DNA of 64,000 nucleotides from Streptomyces sp. NRRL F-4489 (GTDB taxonomy: Bacteria > Actinomycetota > Actinomycetes > Streptomycetales > Streptomycetaceae), in contig NZ_LLZI01000243.1 in assembly GCF_001509485.1 (NCBI RefSeq), forward strand, positions 1-64,000. The letters are read 5' to 3'. The position numbers were made by a program, and so were the translations under genes. The stretch's first letter is position 1. Every line of letters begins with the position of its first letter. Below the pieces are notes generated by a model. That model made no database searches and had not been told where the DNA came from. It saw nothing but the letters and a program-made list of their open reading frames with translations. This document shows positions 8,259 through 16,027 of the stretch, in pieces.

Positions 8259-10358
8259 TCAGCGGCGGTCGGCCACCGCGCCCGCGCCGCTGACCGGGCG
8301 GTCACCGTCCGGACGGGACCACCACAGCGCCTCACCGCGCGTCAGCCCGGGCAGCCGCCGCTCCGCGGCCCGCACCCGACTTGCCGGAATCACGCCCTTG
8401 ACCAGCCACGATTCATGGCCGCCCGCGGTCTCCCGGATCTGTGCCGCCAGGCCCGCCAGACACGACGTCACGGCCGGCAGGGCATCGATGGGGATCTCGG
8501 CCTCGAAGGCGTGGCACGGCTCGTAGACCCGCGTGCCGGCGCATGCCAGGGCGCGGCGGAGGACGACGCGCGTCAGCCCGCGGAAATCGCCGGCCGTGCT
8601 GACCGGGCTCGCGAATCCCGACCGGATCAGCGTCACCGCGCAATCCGTGACCGCCCAGCCGTGCGGGCCCTCGCGCAGCACGGCGTGCACGGTTTCCTCG
8701 ATGGCGGCGTGGAAAGCGCGGGGGAGAGCGCCCAGTTCGGTTTCGTACCGGAAGATGACGCCGCTGTTCCGCGGTGCCGGCGCGACGCGCAGTCCGACCG
8801 TGGCCCAGAATCCGCCGGGTCCGACCGCCTGCCGCCCGATTTCCTCGTACGCCTCACCGACGCCCGCGGGCCGCTCCAGGAAGACCGTGCTGCTCGGCTC
8901 GAAGACCGCGTCGATCCCGAAGTCGTGCGCCAGCGTCGCCGCGATGATCTCCTTCTGGATCTCCCCGTGCAGCAGCACCGAGGTGGCGCCCTCCGGCCCC
9001 GGGGTGGCATGGATGAGCGGGTCCTCTTCGGACAGCCGCCGCAGCGCCGCGTACAGGCGCGCCGACGTGCCGGGGGCCGCCTCCCGGGGACGGACCAGCG
9101 TCCGGAACGTCGGGGGCGGGAAGTACGCGGCCCGCGGACCGCCGCCGTCCCGGCCGCCGGGCCCGGTCAGCCGGTCGCCGATCCGCACCTCCGCAAGCCC
9201 CCCGATCCGCCCGATCTCACCCGCCGACAGCCGTCCGGGGCCCGGGCCCGGCCGCCCGACGACCTCGAGCGAGGTGATCTGGCCGGTGTGCGCGAGCGGC
9301 GCGCCGTCCGCGCCGCGGCGGTGCAGGGTGACCCGCTGGCGAGCGGCGAGGCTGCCGGAGAACAGCCGCACCAGGGCGGTCCGCTTCCCGGAGGGGGCGC
9401 GCTCGACGGCGAAGACGGTGCCTTGGGGGCTGCTCGACGCGTCCGGCCGGTCCGGCTCCGAGGGCGCGTTCGCCGCCTCCGGGGCGACCGCCGCCTCCGC
9501 CGCCTCCGGTTCGTCGGCTGGATCCGGCACCGGGGGCCGCAGCAGCGTCGCGATCCCGTCCACCAGGTGCGAGATCCCCTGCCCCGTACGGGCGGAGCCG
9601 AAGTACACCGGGTGCGCCCGGCCCGTTCGGACCTGCTCGGCGAGCGCGGCGCGCAGCTCGCCGGCCGAGGGCGCGGGCCCGTCGATGACCCGCGCGAGCA
9701 GCGCGTCATCCGATTCGGCCAGCGTCTCGGCGACGCGGGCGCGGAACTCCGGATCGCCGCCGAGCGACTGCGGAACGGCGCGTGCCGAGGGCGTGCCGGC
9801 ATCCCGTACGGCCGTCATGGGAACCAGTCGCGGGACCAGCCTGCGCCGGATATCGGCCAGCAGCCCGTCCCGCCGCGCACCGGACCGGTCGATCTTGTTC
9901 ACGAAGAGCAGGACCGGCAGCCCCACCGCGCGCAGCGTCCGCATCAGGACCCGGGTGTGCGCCTGGACGCCCTCGACAGCGGAGAGCACCAGGACGGCGC
10001 CGTCCAATACACCGAGGACGCGCTCGACCTCCGCGACGAAATCGGAGTGCCCGGGGGTGTCGATGAGGTTGATCTGCGTGCCGCCGACGGTGAACGAGGC
10101 GACAGCGGAGCGCACCGTGATCCCGCGCTGCCGCTCGATGAACCCGGTGTCCGTCTGGGTATCGCCCGCGTCCACACTGCCGAGCCGGTCGATGGCGCCG
10201 GCGTCGTACAGCAGACGCTCGGTCAGACTGGTCTTACCGGCGTCGACGTGCGCCAGGATGCCGATGTTCAGGGTGCGGGTGCGCGCAAGCTGCTGGTGCT
10301 GCTGGCTGTACTGGTCATGCCGTGCCTGCTGGGAGTGCTGGGATTGCTGGGGCTGCAT
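8259..10358 (-). CDS. Tet(M)/Otr(A)-like ribosome protection GTPase, 699 aa
   Basis: EF-G-like translational GTPase of the tetracycline ribosome-protection class: it binds the 70S ribosome and dislodges tetracycline-type drugs. G1 A-H-V-D-A-G-K-T-S (36-44), an S-V-D-A-G-D-T-x-T-D switch region, R-Q-R-G-I-T-V, G3 D-T-P-G-H-S-D-F and G4 N-K-I-D are intact, followed by EF-G domains II-V; overall spacing matches Otr(A). The first 26 residues are an unusual Gln/His-rich extension; no other start codon lies between it and the GTPase core, so ATG 10358 is kept although the GAGGA site is 11 nt away. A 36-codon ORF overlaps this start and may attenuate it. Drug specificity is not shown. Confidence 0.87.
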   Translation of the reverse strand: MQPQQSQHSQQARHDQYSQQHQQLARTRTLNIGILAHVDAGKTSLTERLLYDAGAIDRLGSVDAGDTQTDTGFIERQRGITVRSAVASFTVGGTQINLIDTPGHSDFVAEVERVLGVLDGAVLVLSAVEGVQAHTRVLMRTLRAVGLPVLLFVNKIDRSGARRDGLLADIRRRLVPRLVPMTAVRDAGTPSARAVPQSLGGDPEFRARVAETLAESDDALLARVIDGPAPSAGELRAALAEQVRTGRAHPVYFGSARTGQGISHLVDGIATLLRPPVPDPADEPEAAEAAVAPEAANAPSEPDRPDASSSPQGTVFAVERAPSGKRTALVRLFSGSLAARQRVTLHRRGADGAPLAHTGQITSLEVVGRPGPGPGRLSAGEIGRIGGLAEVRIGDRLTGPGGRDGGGPRAAYFPPPTFRTLVRPREAAPGTSARLYAALRRLSEEDPLIHATPGPEGATSVLLHGEIQKEIIAATLAHDFGIDAVFEPSSTVFLERPAGVGEAYEEIGRQAVGPGGFWATVGLRVAPAPRNSGVIFRYETELGALPRAFHAAIEETVHAVLREGPHGWAVTDCAVTLIRSGFASPVSTAGDFRGLTRVVLRRALACAGTRVYEPCHAFEAEIPIDALPAVTSCLAGLAAQIRETAGGHESWLVKGVIPASRVRAAERRLPGLTRGEALWWSRPDGDRPVSGAGAVADRR

Positions 10359-10425
10359 GGGTGCCGAAGTCCTCGAAAGTCAGCGTCCGGTGGGGGTGCT
10401 GGGGTGTTCCGAGGAAACGGCGCAT
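10315..10425 (-). CDS. Candidate 36-aa leader peptide overlapping the GTPase start
   Basis: On the minus strand an ATG at 10425 with a GGGAG site 6 nt before it opens a 36-codon frame (M-R-R-F-L-G-T-P-Q ... T-F-E-D-F-G ... A-G-T-A) that stops at 10315, 43 nt inside the ribosome-protection gene and in another frame. Its ribosome site is better than that of the large gene. Drug-induced stalling on such upstream ORFs is a known control for ribosome-targeting resistance genes, so it may serve that role. The evidence is position and ribosome site only. Confidence 0.45.
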   Translation of the reverse strand: MRRFLGTPQHPHRTLTFEDFGTHAAPAIPALPAGTA

Positions 10426-10522
10426 GGCGTACTCCCGCTCTGAGGGGCAACGATCGCCGACCAGACTGCGGCCGGCGATCGGCACCGCGCAACCGGATTT
10501 CCGCCGAGCGGCGGCCTCAGTG

Positions 10523-10786
10523 CTAGCGGTTACGTCCCAAGGTGAGGCGGTAGAGGATCAGCAGGATGACGGAGCCGATGATGGCGGCGATCCAGGTGGA
10601 CAGGTGGAAGAAGCCGTTGATCGAGTGCACCCCGAAGATCACCTTGCCGAGCCAGCCGCCCAGCAGGCCGCCGCCGATACCGATCAGCATGGTGATGAAG
10701 CAGCCGCCCGGGTCCTTGCCCGGCATCAGGGCTTTCGCGATGGCGCCGGCGATGAGGCCGATCACGGCCCAGGCGATGATTCCCAT
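10523..10786 (-). CDS. GlsB/YeaQ/YmgE family small membrane protein, 87 aa
   Basis: Short Gly-rich integral membrane protein of the family once called transglycosylase-associated proteins. Three hydrophobic helices are visible: residues 1-20 with G-L-I-A-G-A-I-A-K, a middle helix with G-G-G-L-L-G-G-W-L-G, and a C-terminal helix W-I-A-A-I-I-G-S-V-I-L-L-I-L-Y. The P-G-x-D-P-G-G motif after helix one is the family signature. Homologues are often stress-induced, but their function is not established. ATG 10786 has GAGGGTGCGGA upstream; the longer frame to 10933 lacks a ribosome site. The 5-prime region (10787-11004) contains the inverted repeat GTTCC-CCC-GGAAC. Confidence 0.85.
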   Translation of the reverse strand: MGIIAWAVIGLIAGAIAKALMPGKDPGGCFITMLIGIGGGLLGGWLGKVIFGVHSINGFFHLSTWIAAIIGSVILLILYRLTLGRNR

Positions 10787-11004
10787 GTCCGCACCCTCTC
10801 TTGAGGTCCTTTTTCCTACGTAAAGACTGGTTCCCCCGGAACGATCTTTCACGCGGGTTGGCGCAAAAGCGTGACGGTGGTCCCAGTGCACCCGGTGGGC
10901 GCGGCCGGGTTCCGGTGGGCGCCTCCTAGGCACCCTCCCCTGTCAAGTCGACCCGGATGCCGACGAGTTGAGGTGCTGACCGGCCCCGGTTTCTGGCGCG
11001 CCCT

Positions 11005-11604
11005 TTAGCCCTCCACCGAGGAAGCCCCCGCCGCCTGATACGACCGGACCAGTCGGGCCAGCTGCCGGCCCACCGTGCGCAGTGGCTCCTCGCTGCGGGT
11101 GACCTGCGCGGTGACCTCGGCGCCTTCCAGGGCGGCGATAACGGTCGTGGCCAGTTCCCGGGCGTCCTCGGCGGCGAACCCGCAGCGCAGCAGTTTGCCG
11201 GCGACCTGCTGCTCCCAGGCTCGAAGCGCGTCCGCGCACGCCTGCTGGATCGGCGAGTCGGTACCGAGCGTCTCCAGCGCCGCCGCGGTGACCGGGCAGC
11301 CGTCGGTCCAGCCCGACTCCTTGAGTTCCCGGGCGAGAAGACCGGCGCAGGACTGTACCGCCGCGGCCGCGTCCGGATCGCCGTCCAGCGCCTTCTGGAG
11401 GAACGCGGTGAACTCCTGGCCGCTGTGCTCGATCGCGGCGACCGCGACGGCCTCCTTGCCGCCGGGGAAGAAGTGGTAGACGGAGCCGAGGGTGGCCCGC
11501 GCCTCCTGGGCGATCTGCTTGATGCCTGTGCCGACGTAGCCCTGCCGCTGGAGGAGGCGCGCGGCGGTGACGACGATCCGGTCCCGGGTGCTGGTCTGCT
11601 GCAT
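11005..11604 (-). CDS. TetR family regulator (LmrA/YxaF-like), 199 aa
   Basis: TetR-type repressor. The helix-turn-helix (about residues 28-58) reads I-K-Q-I-A-Q-E-A then a recognition helix with G-S-V-Y-H-F-F, the sequence typical of the LmrA/YxaF branch whose members sense small aromatic ligands. ATG 11604 is chosen: TACGGT lies exactly 6 nt before it and no ribosome site is present, so the mRNA is probably leaderless. Two identical 17-bp operators (11629-11692) cover the predicted -35 region and the gap to the divergent oxidoreductase at 11792, pointing to autorepression and control of that gene. Confidence 0.87.
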   Translation of the reverse strand: MQQTSTRDRIVVTAARLLQRQGYVGTGIKQIAQEARATLGSVYHFFPGGKEAVAVAAIEHSGQEFTAFLQKALDGDPDAAAAVQSCAGLLARELKESGWTDGCPVTAAALETLGTDSPIQQACADALRAWEQQVAGKLLRCGFAAEDARELATTVIAALEGAEVTAQVTRSEEPLRTVGRQLARLVRSYQAAGASSVEG

Positions 11605-11628
11605 GGGGACACCGTACCGAGTGCTGGG

Positions 11629-11692
11629 TAGAGCGTTCGTTCTAGTGCTGTGGTAGCTTCTCCGCATGCTCTGAATAGAGCGTTCGTTCTAG
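11629..11692. promoter_or_regulatory. Twin 17-bp operators TAGAGCGTTCGTTCTAG
   Basis: Exactly the same 17 bp, TAGAGCGTTCGTTCTAG, occurs at 11629-11645 and 11676-11692, 47 bp apart, between divergent tetR and oxidoreductase genes. The outer TAGA/TCTA arms are inverted. TetR regulators of the LmrA type bind TAGA-CGTTCTA-like palindromes, so binding by the adjacent regulator is likely. Confidence 0.75.
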
Positions 11693-11791
11693 TCCTGCTT
11701 CGGCGCCGCTGCGGAGCAGTTCCGTGGCGTTCAAGAGGCTGGCGCGGTGCCCGTCGCGGTGCCGTTCCGGCCGTTCGGGAGGGGTTTGGCA

Positions 11792-12730
11792 ATGGGTAGC
11801 ATCGCGGGTTCGAGCAGGGTGTCTGTGGAGCGTGTGGCGGAGGCTGCCGCCCGGCGGTCGGTCATCGTCATCGGGCTCGGCCCGATGGGCCAGGCGATGG
11901 CCGGCGCGTTCCTGGACCAGGGATACGAGGTCACCGTCTGGAACCGCACGGCGTCCCGCGCGGACGCCCTGGTGGCCCGCGGCGCCGTCCGCGCCGCAAG
12001 CGTCGCCGAGGCGCTCGCCGCCGGTGAACTGGTGATCCTCAGCCTCACCGACTACGCGGCGATGTACGCCGTCCTGGAGCCCGCGGCCACCGCCCTGGCC
12101 GGCCGGGTGCTGATCAACCTCACCTCGGACACCCCGGAGAAGGCGCGGGCCGCCGCGCGCTGGGCGGACGGCCACGGGGCGGTCCAGCTCACCGGCGGCG
12201 TCACCGTCCCGCCCTCCGGCATCGGGCAGCCCGCTTCGGTCACCTTCTACAGCGGGCCCCGCCAGGTCTTCGACGCCTGCCGGCCCGTCCTGGAAGTCGT
12301 CACGGGGAGCACCGACTACCGGGGCGAGGACCCCGGACTCGCCGCTCTCTTCTACCAGTTGGGCATGGTGATGTTCTGGACGTCGATGCTCGCCTACTGG
12401 CAGGCCGTGGCCCTCGCCGACGCCAACGGGCTTTCCGCCGCCGACATCCTGCCGCACGCCAACGAGACCGCGAACTCCCTGCCGGGCTTCTTCGCCTTCT
12501 ACGCCGAGCGCCTCGACGCCGGCCGGCACGAGGGCGACGTGGACCGCCTGGCGATGGGGCTGGCGAGCATCGAACACGTCCTGCACACCAACGCCGACGC
12601 GGGCGTCGACACCGCCCTGCCGGCCGCGATCGCCGACCTCTTCCGGCGCGGCGTACGGGCCGGGCACGGCGCGGACAGCTTCTCCAGCCTGGTCGAGCTG
12701 ATGAAGGCCCCCGAGGCCGCCGAGCGGTGA
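11792..12730 (+). CDS. NADP-binding oxidoreductase, imine-reductase-like, 312 aa
   Basis: Member of the beta-hydroxyacid dehydrogenase/6-phosphogluconate dehydrogenase fold, closest in layout to imine reductases. A Rossmann strand V-I-V-I-G-L-G-P-M-G (24-33) is followed by V-T-V-W-N-R-T, the N-R-T turn that favours NADP. The long inter-domain helix contains L-G-M-V-M-F-W-T-S-M, and the C-terminal all-helical domain is of normal length. ATG 11792 follows GGGAGGGG; the ATG at 11747 has none. Divergent from the TetR gene and probably induced by its ligand. Substrate unknown: cyclic imines are typical for the group, but a hydroxyacid dehydrogenase role cannot be excluded. Confidence 0.82.
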   Translation: MGSIAGSSRVSVERVAEAAARRSVIVIGLGPMGQAMAGAFLDQGYEVTVWNRTASRADALVARGAVRAASVAEALAAGELVILSLTDYAAMYAVLEPAATALAGRVLINLTSDTPEKARAAARWADGHGAVQLTGGVTVPPSGIGQPASVTFYSGPRQVFDACRPVLEVVTGSTDYRGEDPGLAALFYQLGMVMFWTSMLAYWQAVALADANGLSAADILPHANETANSLPGFFAFYAERLDAGRHEGDVDRLAMGLASIEHVLHTNADAGVDTALPAAIADLFRRGVRAGHGADSFSSLVELMKAPEAAER

Positions 12731-12784
12731 CCGGCCCCCGACTGGCCTGCCACCGGCCTCCCACCGGCCTCTCCATCCCGGCGC

Positions 12785-12816
12785 CTCCACCCGTGGGTTG
12801 AGGAGCAGGGGTGGAG
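12785..12816 (+). terminator. Hairpin downstream of the oxidoreductase gene
   Basis: CTCCACCC (12785-12792) pairs with GGGTGGAG (12809-12816), a perfect 8-bp stem with a 16-nt loop, 54 bp after the stop codon. No U-tract follows. Position fits a rho-independent-like terminator or 3-prime stabiliser. Confidence 0.55.
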
Positions 12817-12931
12817 TGCGGCGCGCCGGGACCGGCCCTGGGGCCGATGCCCTTCCACCCGCCCGGCTCGTAGCGTCGTACCAGGTCGTCGTCGTACCGG
12901 ACCGTCCGGTATCGAGAATCTGGAGGCCGTC

Positions 12932-13642
12932 GTGGAGACCGTGCAGACCCCCCGCGCAACCCCCGCCCGGACACCCGCCGACCGGCCCCGCGCGACACCG
13001 CGGTGGCGCACGGTCGGCCTGCCACTGGCCGTCAACGTCGCGGTGCCGCTGGCCCTGTATTACGTGCTGCGCGCACAGGGCGCCGCGCAGTGGCTGGCGC
13101 TGCTGCTGAGCGGCGTGGTGCCGGCGGCGCACGCGCTGGCCGCGGCCGTGCTGCGGCGCCGGGTCGAGGTCTTCGACCTCCTCGTGGTCGTGCTGCTGGC
13201 GGTGTCGGCGGGGCTGTCGGCGCTCAGCGGCAGCCCCCGGGTGCTGCTGCTGAAGGACGCCGGGATACCCGCCGCCCTGGGCCTGTGGATCCTGGCCACC
13301 CTCCGCGCGGCCCGGCCGTTCCCGTTCCACTTCGGGCAGCGGCTGCGCGGGCCGGGCGGGGCCGAGGCGGCGGACCGCGCCTGGCGCGAACTCCCGGAAT
13401 TCCGTGCCGCCCTGCGCGGACTGACCCTCCTGTGGGGCGGTGCGGAACTCCTCGACGCCGCACTGAGCGCGGTATGGGCCCTCACCCTGCCGATCGACCT
13501 CGTCCCGGTGATAGGCCGCTTCCAGTCCCTGGCGATCCTCGCCGCGCTCGCGGCCCTGACGGTACGCCGCAGCCACTCCTTCCGCATACGCTGCGGCATC
13601 CCGCTCTTCGGGGTCCGGCCGCAGACCGCGTCCCAGCAGTGA
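12932..13642 (+). CDS. VC0807-like membrane protein, 236 aa
   Basis: Polytopic membrane protein with about six hydrophobic helices: after a Thr/Pro/Arg-rich cytoplasmic tail (1-26) the helices include L-P-L-A-V-N-V-A-V-P-L-A-L-Y-Y, W-L-A-L-L-L-S-G-V-V-P, and a central D-L-L-V-V-V-L-L-A-V. Repeated P-R-V-L-L-L-K-D-A-G resembles the VC0807 group of septation-protein-A-like membrane proteins; this family call is from recognition of pattern, and function is unknown. The GTG at 12932 has GGAGG 5 nt upstream. The C-terminus is soluble and Arg-rich. Confidence 0.65.
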   Translation: METVQTPRATPARTPADRPRATPRWRTVGLPLAVNVAVPLALYYVLRAQGAAQWLALLLSGVVPAAHALAAAVLRRRVEVFDLLVVVLLAVSAGLSALSGSPRVLLLKDAGIPAALGLWILATLRAARPFPFHFGQRLRGPGGAEAADRAWRELPEFRAALRGLTLLWGGAELLDAALSAVWALTLPIDLVPVIGRFQSLAILAALAALTVRRSHSFRIRCGIPLFGVRPQTASQQ

Positions 13643-13762
13643 GACGTCGCCGGCGGTGATGGTGCGGGTTGCGGCGGCGTGACGGGGGAGAGGAGAGGCA
13701 GGCAGCGGTGGTGCCGGCGGGGCGCGGTGCCGGTACGGCACGAAGGCGGCACGGCGCGGTGT

Positions 13763-13826
13763 CGGTACCGAGCGAACGCGGTACCGAGCGAACGCGGCAC
13801 CGTGCGAAGGCGGCACCGTGCGAAGG
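13763..13826 (+). repeat. Four tandem 16-bp repeats
   Basis: CGGTACCGAGCGAACG occurs twice (13763, 13779) and its variant CGGCACCGTGCGAAGG twice (13795, 13811), head to tail without gaps. Partial copies extend upstream to about 13720. The array ends about 80 bp before the start of the secreted protein gene at 13908. CGGTACCG inside the unit is palindromic. Confidence 0.9.
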
Positions 13827-13907
13827 CGGTATGGGAGGGCGGCGTCACGGGGCGGCCGGTGGGTCGTTGGACCGGGCGACAGCCTGTTCTTCCTCTAGGA
13901 GCGAAGC

Positions 13908-14282
13908 ATGAACTCCCTTGTACGCACCGGTGATCGCGATGGTGTCCGTGTCCGTGTCCGTGGGCGGGTGCGCGGACGGGCGACGGCGGCCGTGGCGCTC
14001 GCGCTGGGTGCGGTCCTGGCGTCGGGGGTGGCCGCCGGCGCTGCCGACCTCGGCATGATCCTCTACACCACCCCGCACGGGAAGAAGGCCACCTTGAGCC
14101 AGCCCCTGCCGGGCCACTGCTACACCCTCGCCGGGTCCGGCAGCACCGCCAACCTCTCCCTGGTCGGCAAGACCGCCCACTTCTACGCCAAGCCGCGCTG
14201 CGCCGGGGCACCGGTCGCCGACCTCGGCCCCGGCAAGCGACGCGACGTCCGCTTCCAGTCCCTCCGCCTCGACGCCGACTGA
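13908..14282 (+). CDS. Small secreted protein, 124 aa
   Basis: Hypothetical exported protein. An Arg-rich n-region with an alternating R-V-R-V-R-G-R-V-R pattern (encoded by short GTGTCC-type repeats) precedes a hydrophobic core A-V-A-L-A-L-G-A-V-L and an A-A-G-A-A-D cleavage area near residue 45. The 78-residue mature domain has two cysteines (H-C-Y-T and R-C-A-G) likely to form one disulfide and a K-A-T-L-S-Q-P segment, reminiscent of beta/gamma-crystallin-like secreted proteins, though I cannot assign a family. CTAGGAGCGA gives a clear ribosome site before ATG 13908. Confidence 0.75.
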   Translation: MNSLVRTGDRDGVRVRVRGRVRGRATAAVALALGAVLASGVAAGAADLGMILYTTPHGKKATLSQPLPGHCYTLAGSGSTANLSLVGKTAHFYAKPRCAGAPVADLGPGKRRDVRFQSLRLDAD

Positions 14283-14386
14283 GAAACGGCCCCCCTGCTG
14301 ACTGCGCGCCGCGCGCCGCCACCGTCCTGGCAGTACCACCGCCGAAGTACCCGCTCTCGAAGACATAACCTCGACGAGAGCGACAT

Positions 14387-14422
14387 GCTCGAAGAGACCG
14401 GCAGGCTCGAAGAGACCGGCAT
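14387..14422 (+). repeat. Two tandem 18-bp repeats
   Basis: GCTCGAAGAGACCGGCA is repeated head to tail with an 18-bp period (14387-14404, 14405-14422). Related CTCGA words continue upstream to about 14355. The repeat lies in the gap between two convergent genes. Confidence 0.8.
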
Positions 14423-14548
14423 GATTTCGGGGTGCGCGGGCAGACGGTTGCTGGCCCCGGCTGGTAGCTCCCGTTCCGGCCGGGGACCGCCTACCCGCCG
14501 CCGCTGCCACCGCCCCCGGCCACCGCGATCAGCAGCCGGCGGCCGGCG

Positions 14549-15436
14549 TTACGCGGGCTGGGGCTGCTGGCGGCGGAACGCCTGCTGGGCCAGCGGGTCG
14601 TTGGCGGGAAGGACGCCGCGCTCCGCCTCGGCGGCCGGGGCCGGGGCGGCCGGTGCCTCGGTGGTGGGGGCCATCTCGGGACCCTTGCCGCCACTGGGCG
14701 TGCTCAGGTGCCTGGCGTACCGCGAGTCGGGGTGCGCGGCGAGGACCCGTACCCTGCCGTCGCCGGACCCGCGCGGGCCGACGGGGACGACCGCGACCGA
14801 CAGCCCTTGGTCGTCCGTCACGAACAACTGGAAGTCGTCGGCGCGGAAGTGGTCGATGTCCACGATCGGCTTGGGGTAGTGGTGGTAGCCGGCCGCCGTG
14901 GGAAGGACGCCGGAGTGGGTGCCGGCGGGCAGCGGCACCGAGGCGTTGAAGATCGAGTCCGTCCAGTCGGCGATCTGCTGCGGCGTTTGTATCGTCGTGG
15001 TGAGAATCCGCTCGCCTTGCGTGTAGCCGAGCTCCGCGTAACCAGGCAGGGTGTCCGGGAACGCCGCGATGATCCGGGTCGCGTACTGCCTGATCCGGTC
15101 CACCTTCGCCGGATCCGCGCAGAACTGCGCCGACCACTCGATGCCGAGCCCGCTGAACACGCACATCCAGCCGTTCGCGTCCTTGACCCACAGCCCGCCG
15201 CCGTGGTGGTCCTGGTACGGCCCGGGGGCGTACGTCCAGTCCTCGGTGGTGTCGACGAGCTTGCGCATCAGGTCCCGGCTCGCCGTGTACAGCGGGCTGT
15301 CGACCCGTGGCGGGTGGTCCGCCACCTCGATCGTCCACGGGTGGTTCTCGTGTTCGGTGTGCGTCGCCGCCGTGGACTGGTTGCCTGTCGCGTTCCCGGA
15401 CGCGCTTCCTGCCGCGTTGCCTGCCGCGCCGTTCAT
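14549..15436 (-). CDS. Streptomyces hypothetical protein (DUF6424-like), 295 aa
   Basis: Soluble protein of unknown function. The N-terminus is low complexity (G-N-A-A-G-S-A-S-G-N-A-T-G-N), the body (residues 35-245) has H-P-W-T-I-E-V-A-D-H-P-P-R, several conserved-looking Trp/His/Asp clusters and a Y-H-H-Y-P-K-P-I-V-D-I-D-H-F segment, and the tail is Ala/Pro/Gln-rich and probably disordered. It resembles Streptomyces-only proteins I recall under the name DUF6424; not verified. ATG 15436 has AGGGAG 6 nt upstream; the ATG at 15451 does not. Neighbouring genes give no role. Confidence 0.65.
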   Translation of the reverse strand: MNGAAGNAAGSASGNATGNQSTAATHTEHENHPWTIEVADHPPRVDSPLYTASRDLMRKLVDTTEDWTYAPGPYQDHHGGGLWVKDANGWMCVFSGLGIEWSAQFCADPAKVDRIRQYATRIIAAFPDTLPGYAELGYTQGERILTTTIQTPQQIADWTDSIFNASVPLPAGTHSGVLPTAAGYHHYPKPIVDIDHFRADDFQLFVTDDQGLSVAVVPVGPRGSGDGRVRVLAAHPDSRYARHLSTPSGGKGPEMAPTTEAPAAPAPAAEAERGVLPANDPLAQQAFRRQQPQPA

Positions 15437-15931
15437 GGGGATCTCCCTCATGCGGTTGGGAAGATGAGAATCACCCCGGCCTGACTCGATCCGTGACTTG
15501 ACCCCGCCCGGTCCGGCCTTGCCCGGCCCCGACCGGGCCGCGGGCGCCCCGCTCCGCTATGGGCGCGGGCAGCAGGTCGCCGCTCCGAACTCCCTGCCTG
15601 CGGCCGTGATGCCCGTGATGGATACGTGGATGCATGACGGTTGGTATGCGACTGCGGGTTGGTAAATGCGACTCCGGGCATGCGGCGCCGTCGTACGAGC
15701 CAGTCTCTCCAGCACGATGCTACCGCCGTTCCCCGCGGCCGGCCCGGTGGTGCCCCATGTCCCATCCGACCGGTCACCGCCCTGTATCGCAGGTCGCCAG
15801 GGTGCCGTGCAGGCCGCGTCGGCGGCGTCGGCGGCGTAAATCGGTAGGAGGGCGCGATCCGGTCCGGGCTACCGTGGGTGCCGCCTCCGTGCCTGGCCGT
15901 GGACGGAGGACTCCAACATGGCGCGATCAAC
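15437..15931. other. Long intergenic region, 5-prime gap of two divergent genes
   Basis: About 500 bp with no supportable gene. A 17-bp element, GGTTGGTA-(AA)-TGCGACT, is present twice in tandem (15639-15656 and 15657-15676). TACCGT at 15870-15875 is a possible -10 for the aminotransferase gene but has no good -35. GTGCCTGGC, the word repeated in other gaps of this window, occurs near 15890. Confidence 0.55.
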
Positions 15932-16007
15932 CCGAGCCAGACACCAGCAACCGAGCCAGGCACCAGCAACCGAGCACGGCACGAGCAGCCGAGCACGGCA
16001 CAAGCAA
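15932..16007 (+). repeat. Four tandem 19-bp repeats in the aminotransferase leader
   Basis: Units CCGAGCCAGACACCAGCAA (15932), CCGAGCCAGGCACCAGCAA (15951), CCGAGCACGGCACGAGCAG (15970) and CCGAGCACGGCACAAGCAA (15989) are contiguous. The array ends 20 bp before the start codon at 16028, so it is probably transcribed as part of the 5-prime leader. All units carry a CCAGGCAC-like core. Confidence 0.9.
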
Positions 16008-16027
16008 GGCCCGAGGAAGGATACGGA

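Noticed and set aside
13763..13826. Possible CRISPR array from regular repeats
   Set aside because: Units are directly contiguous with no unique spacers, and no cas genes are present; the same holds for the other tandem arrays.
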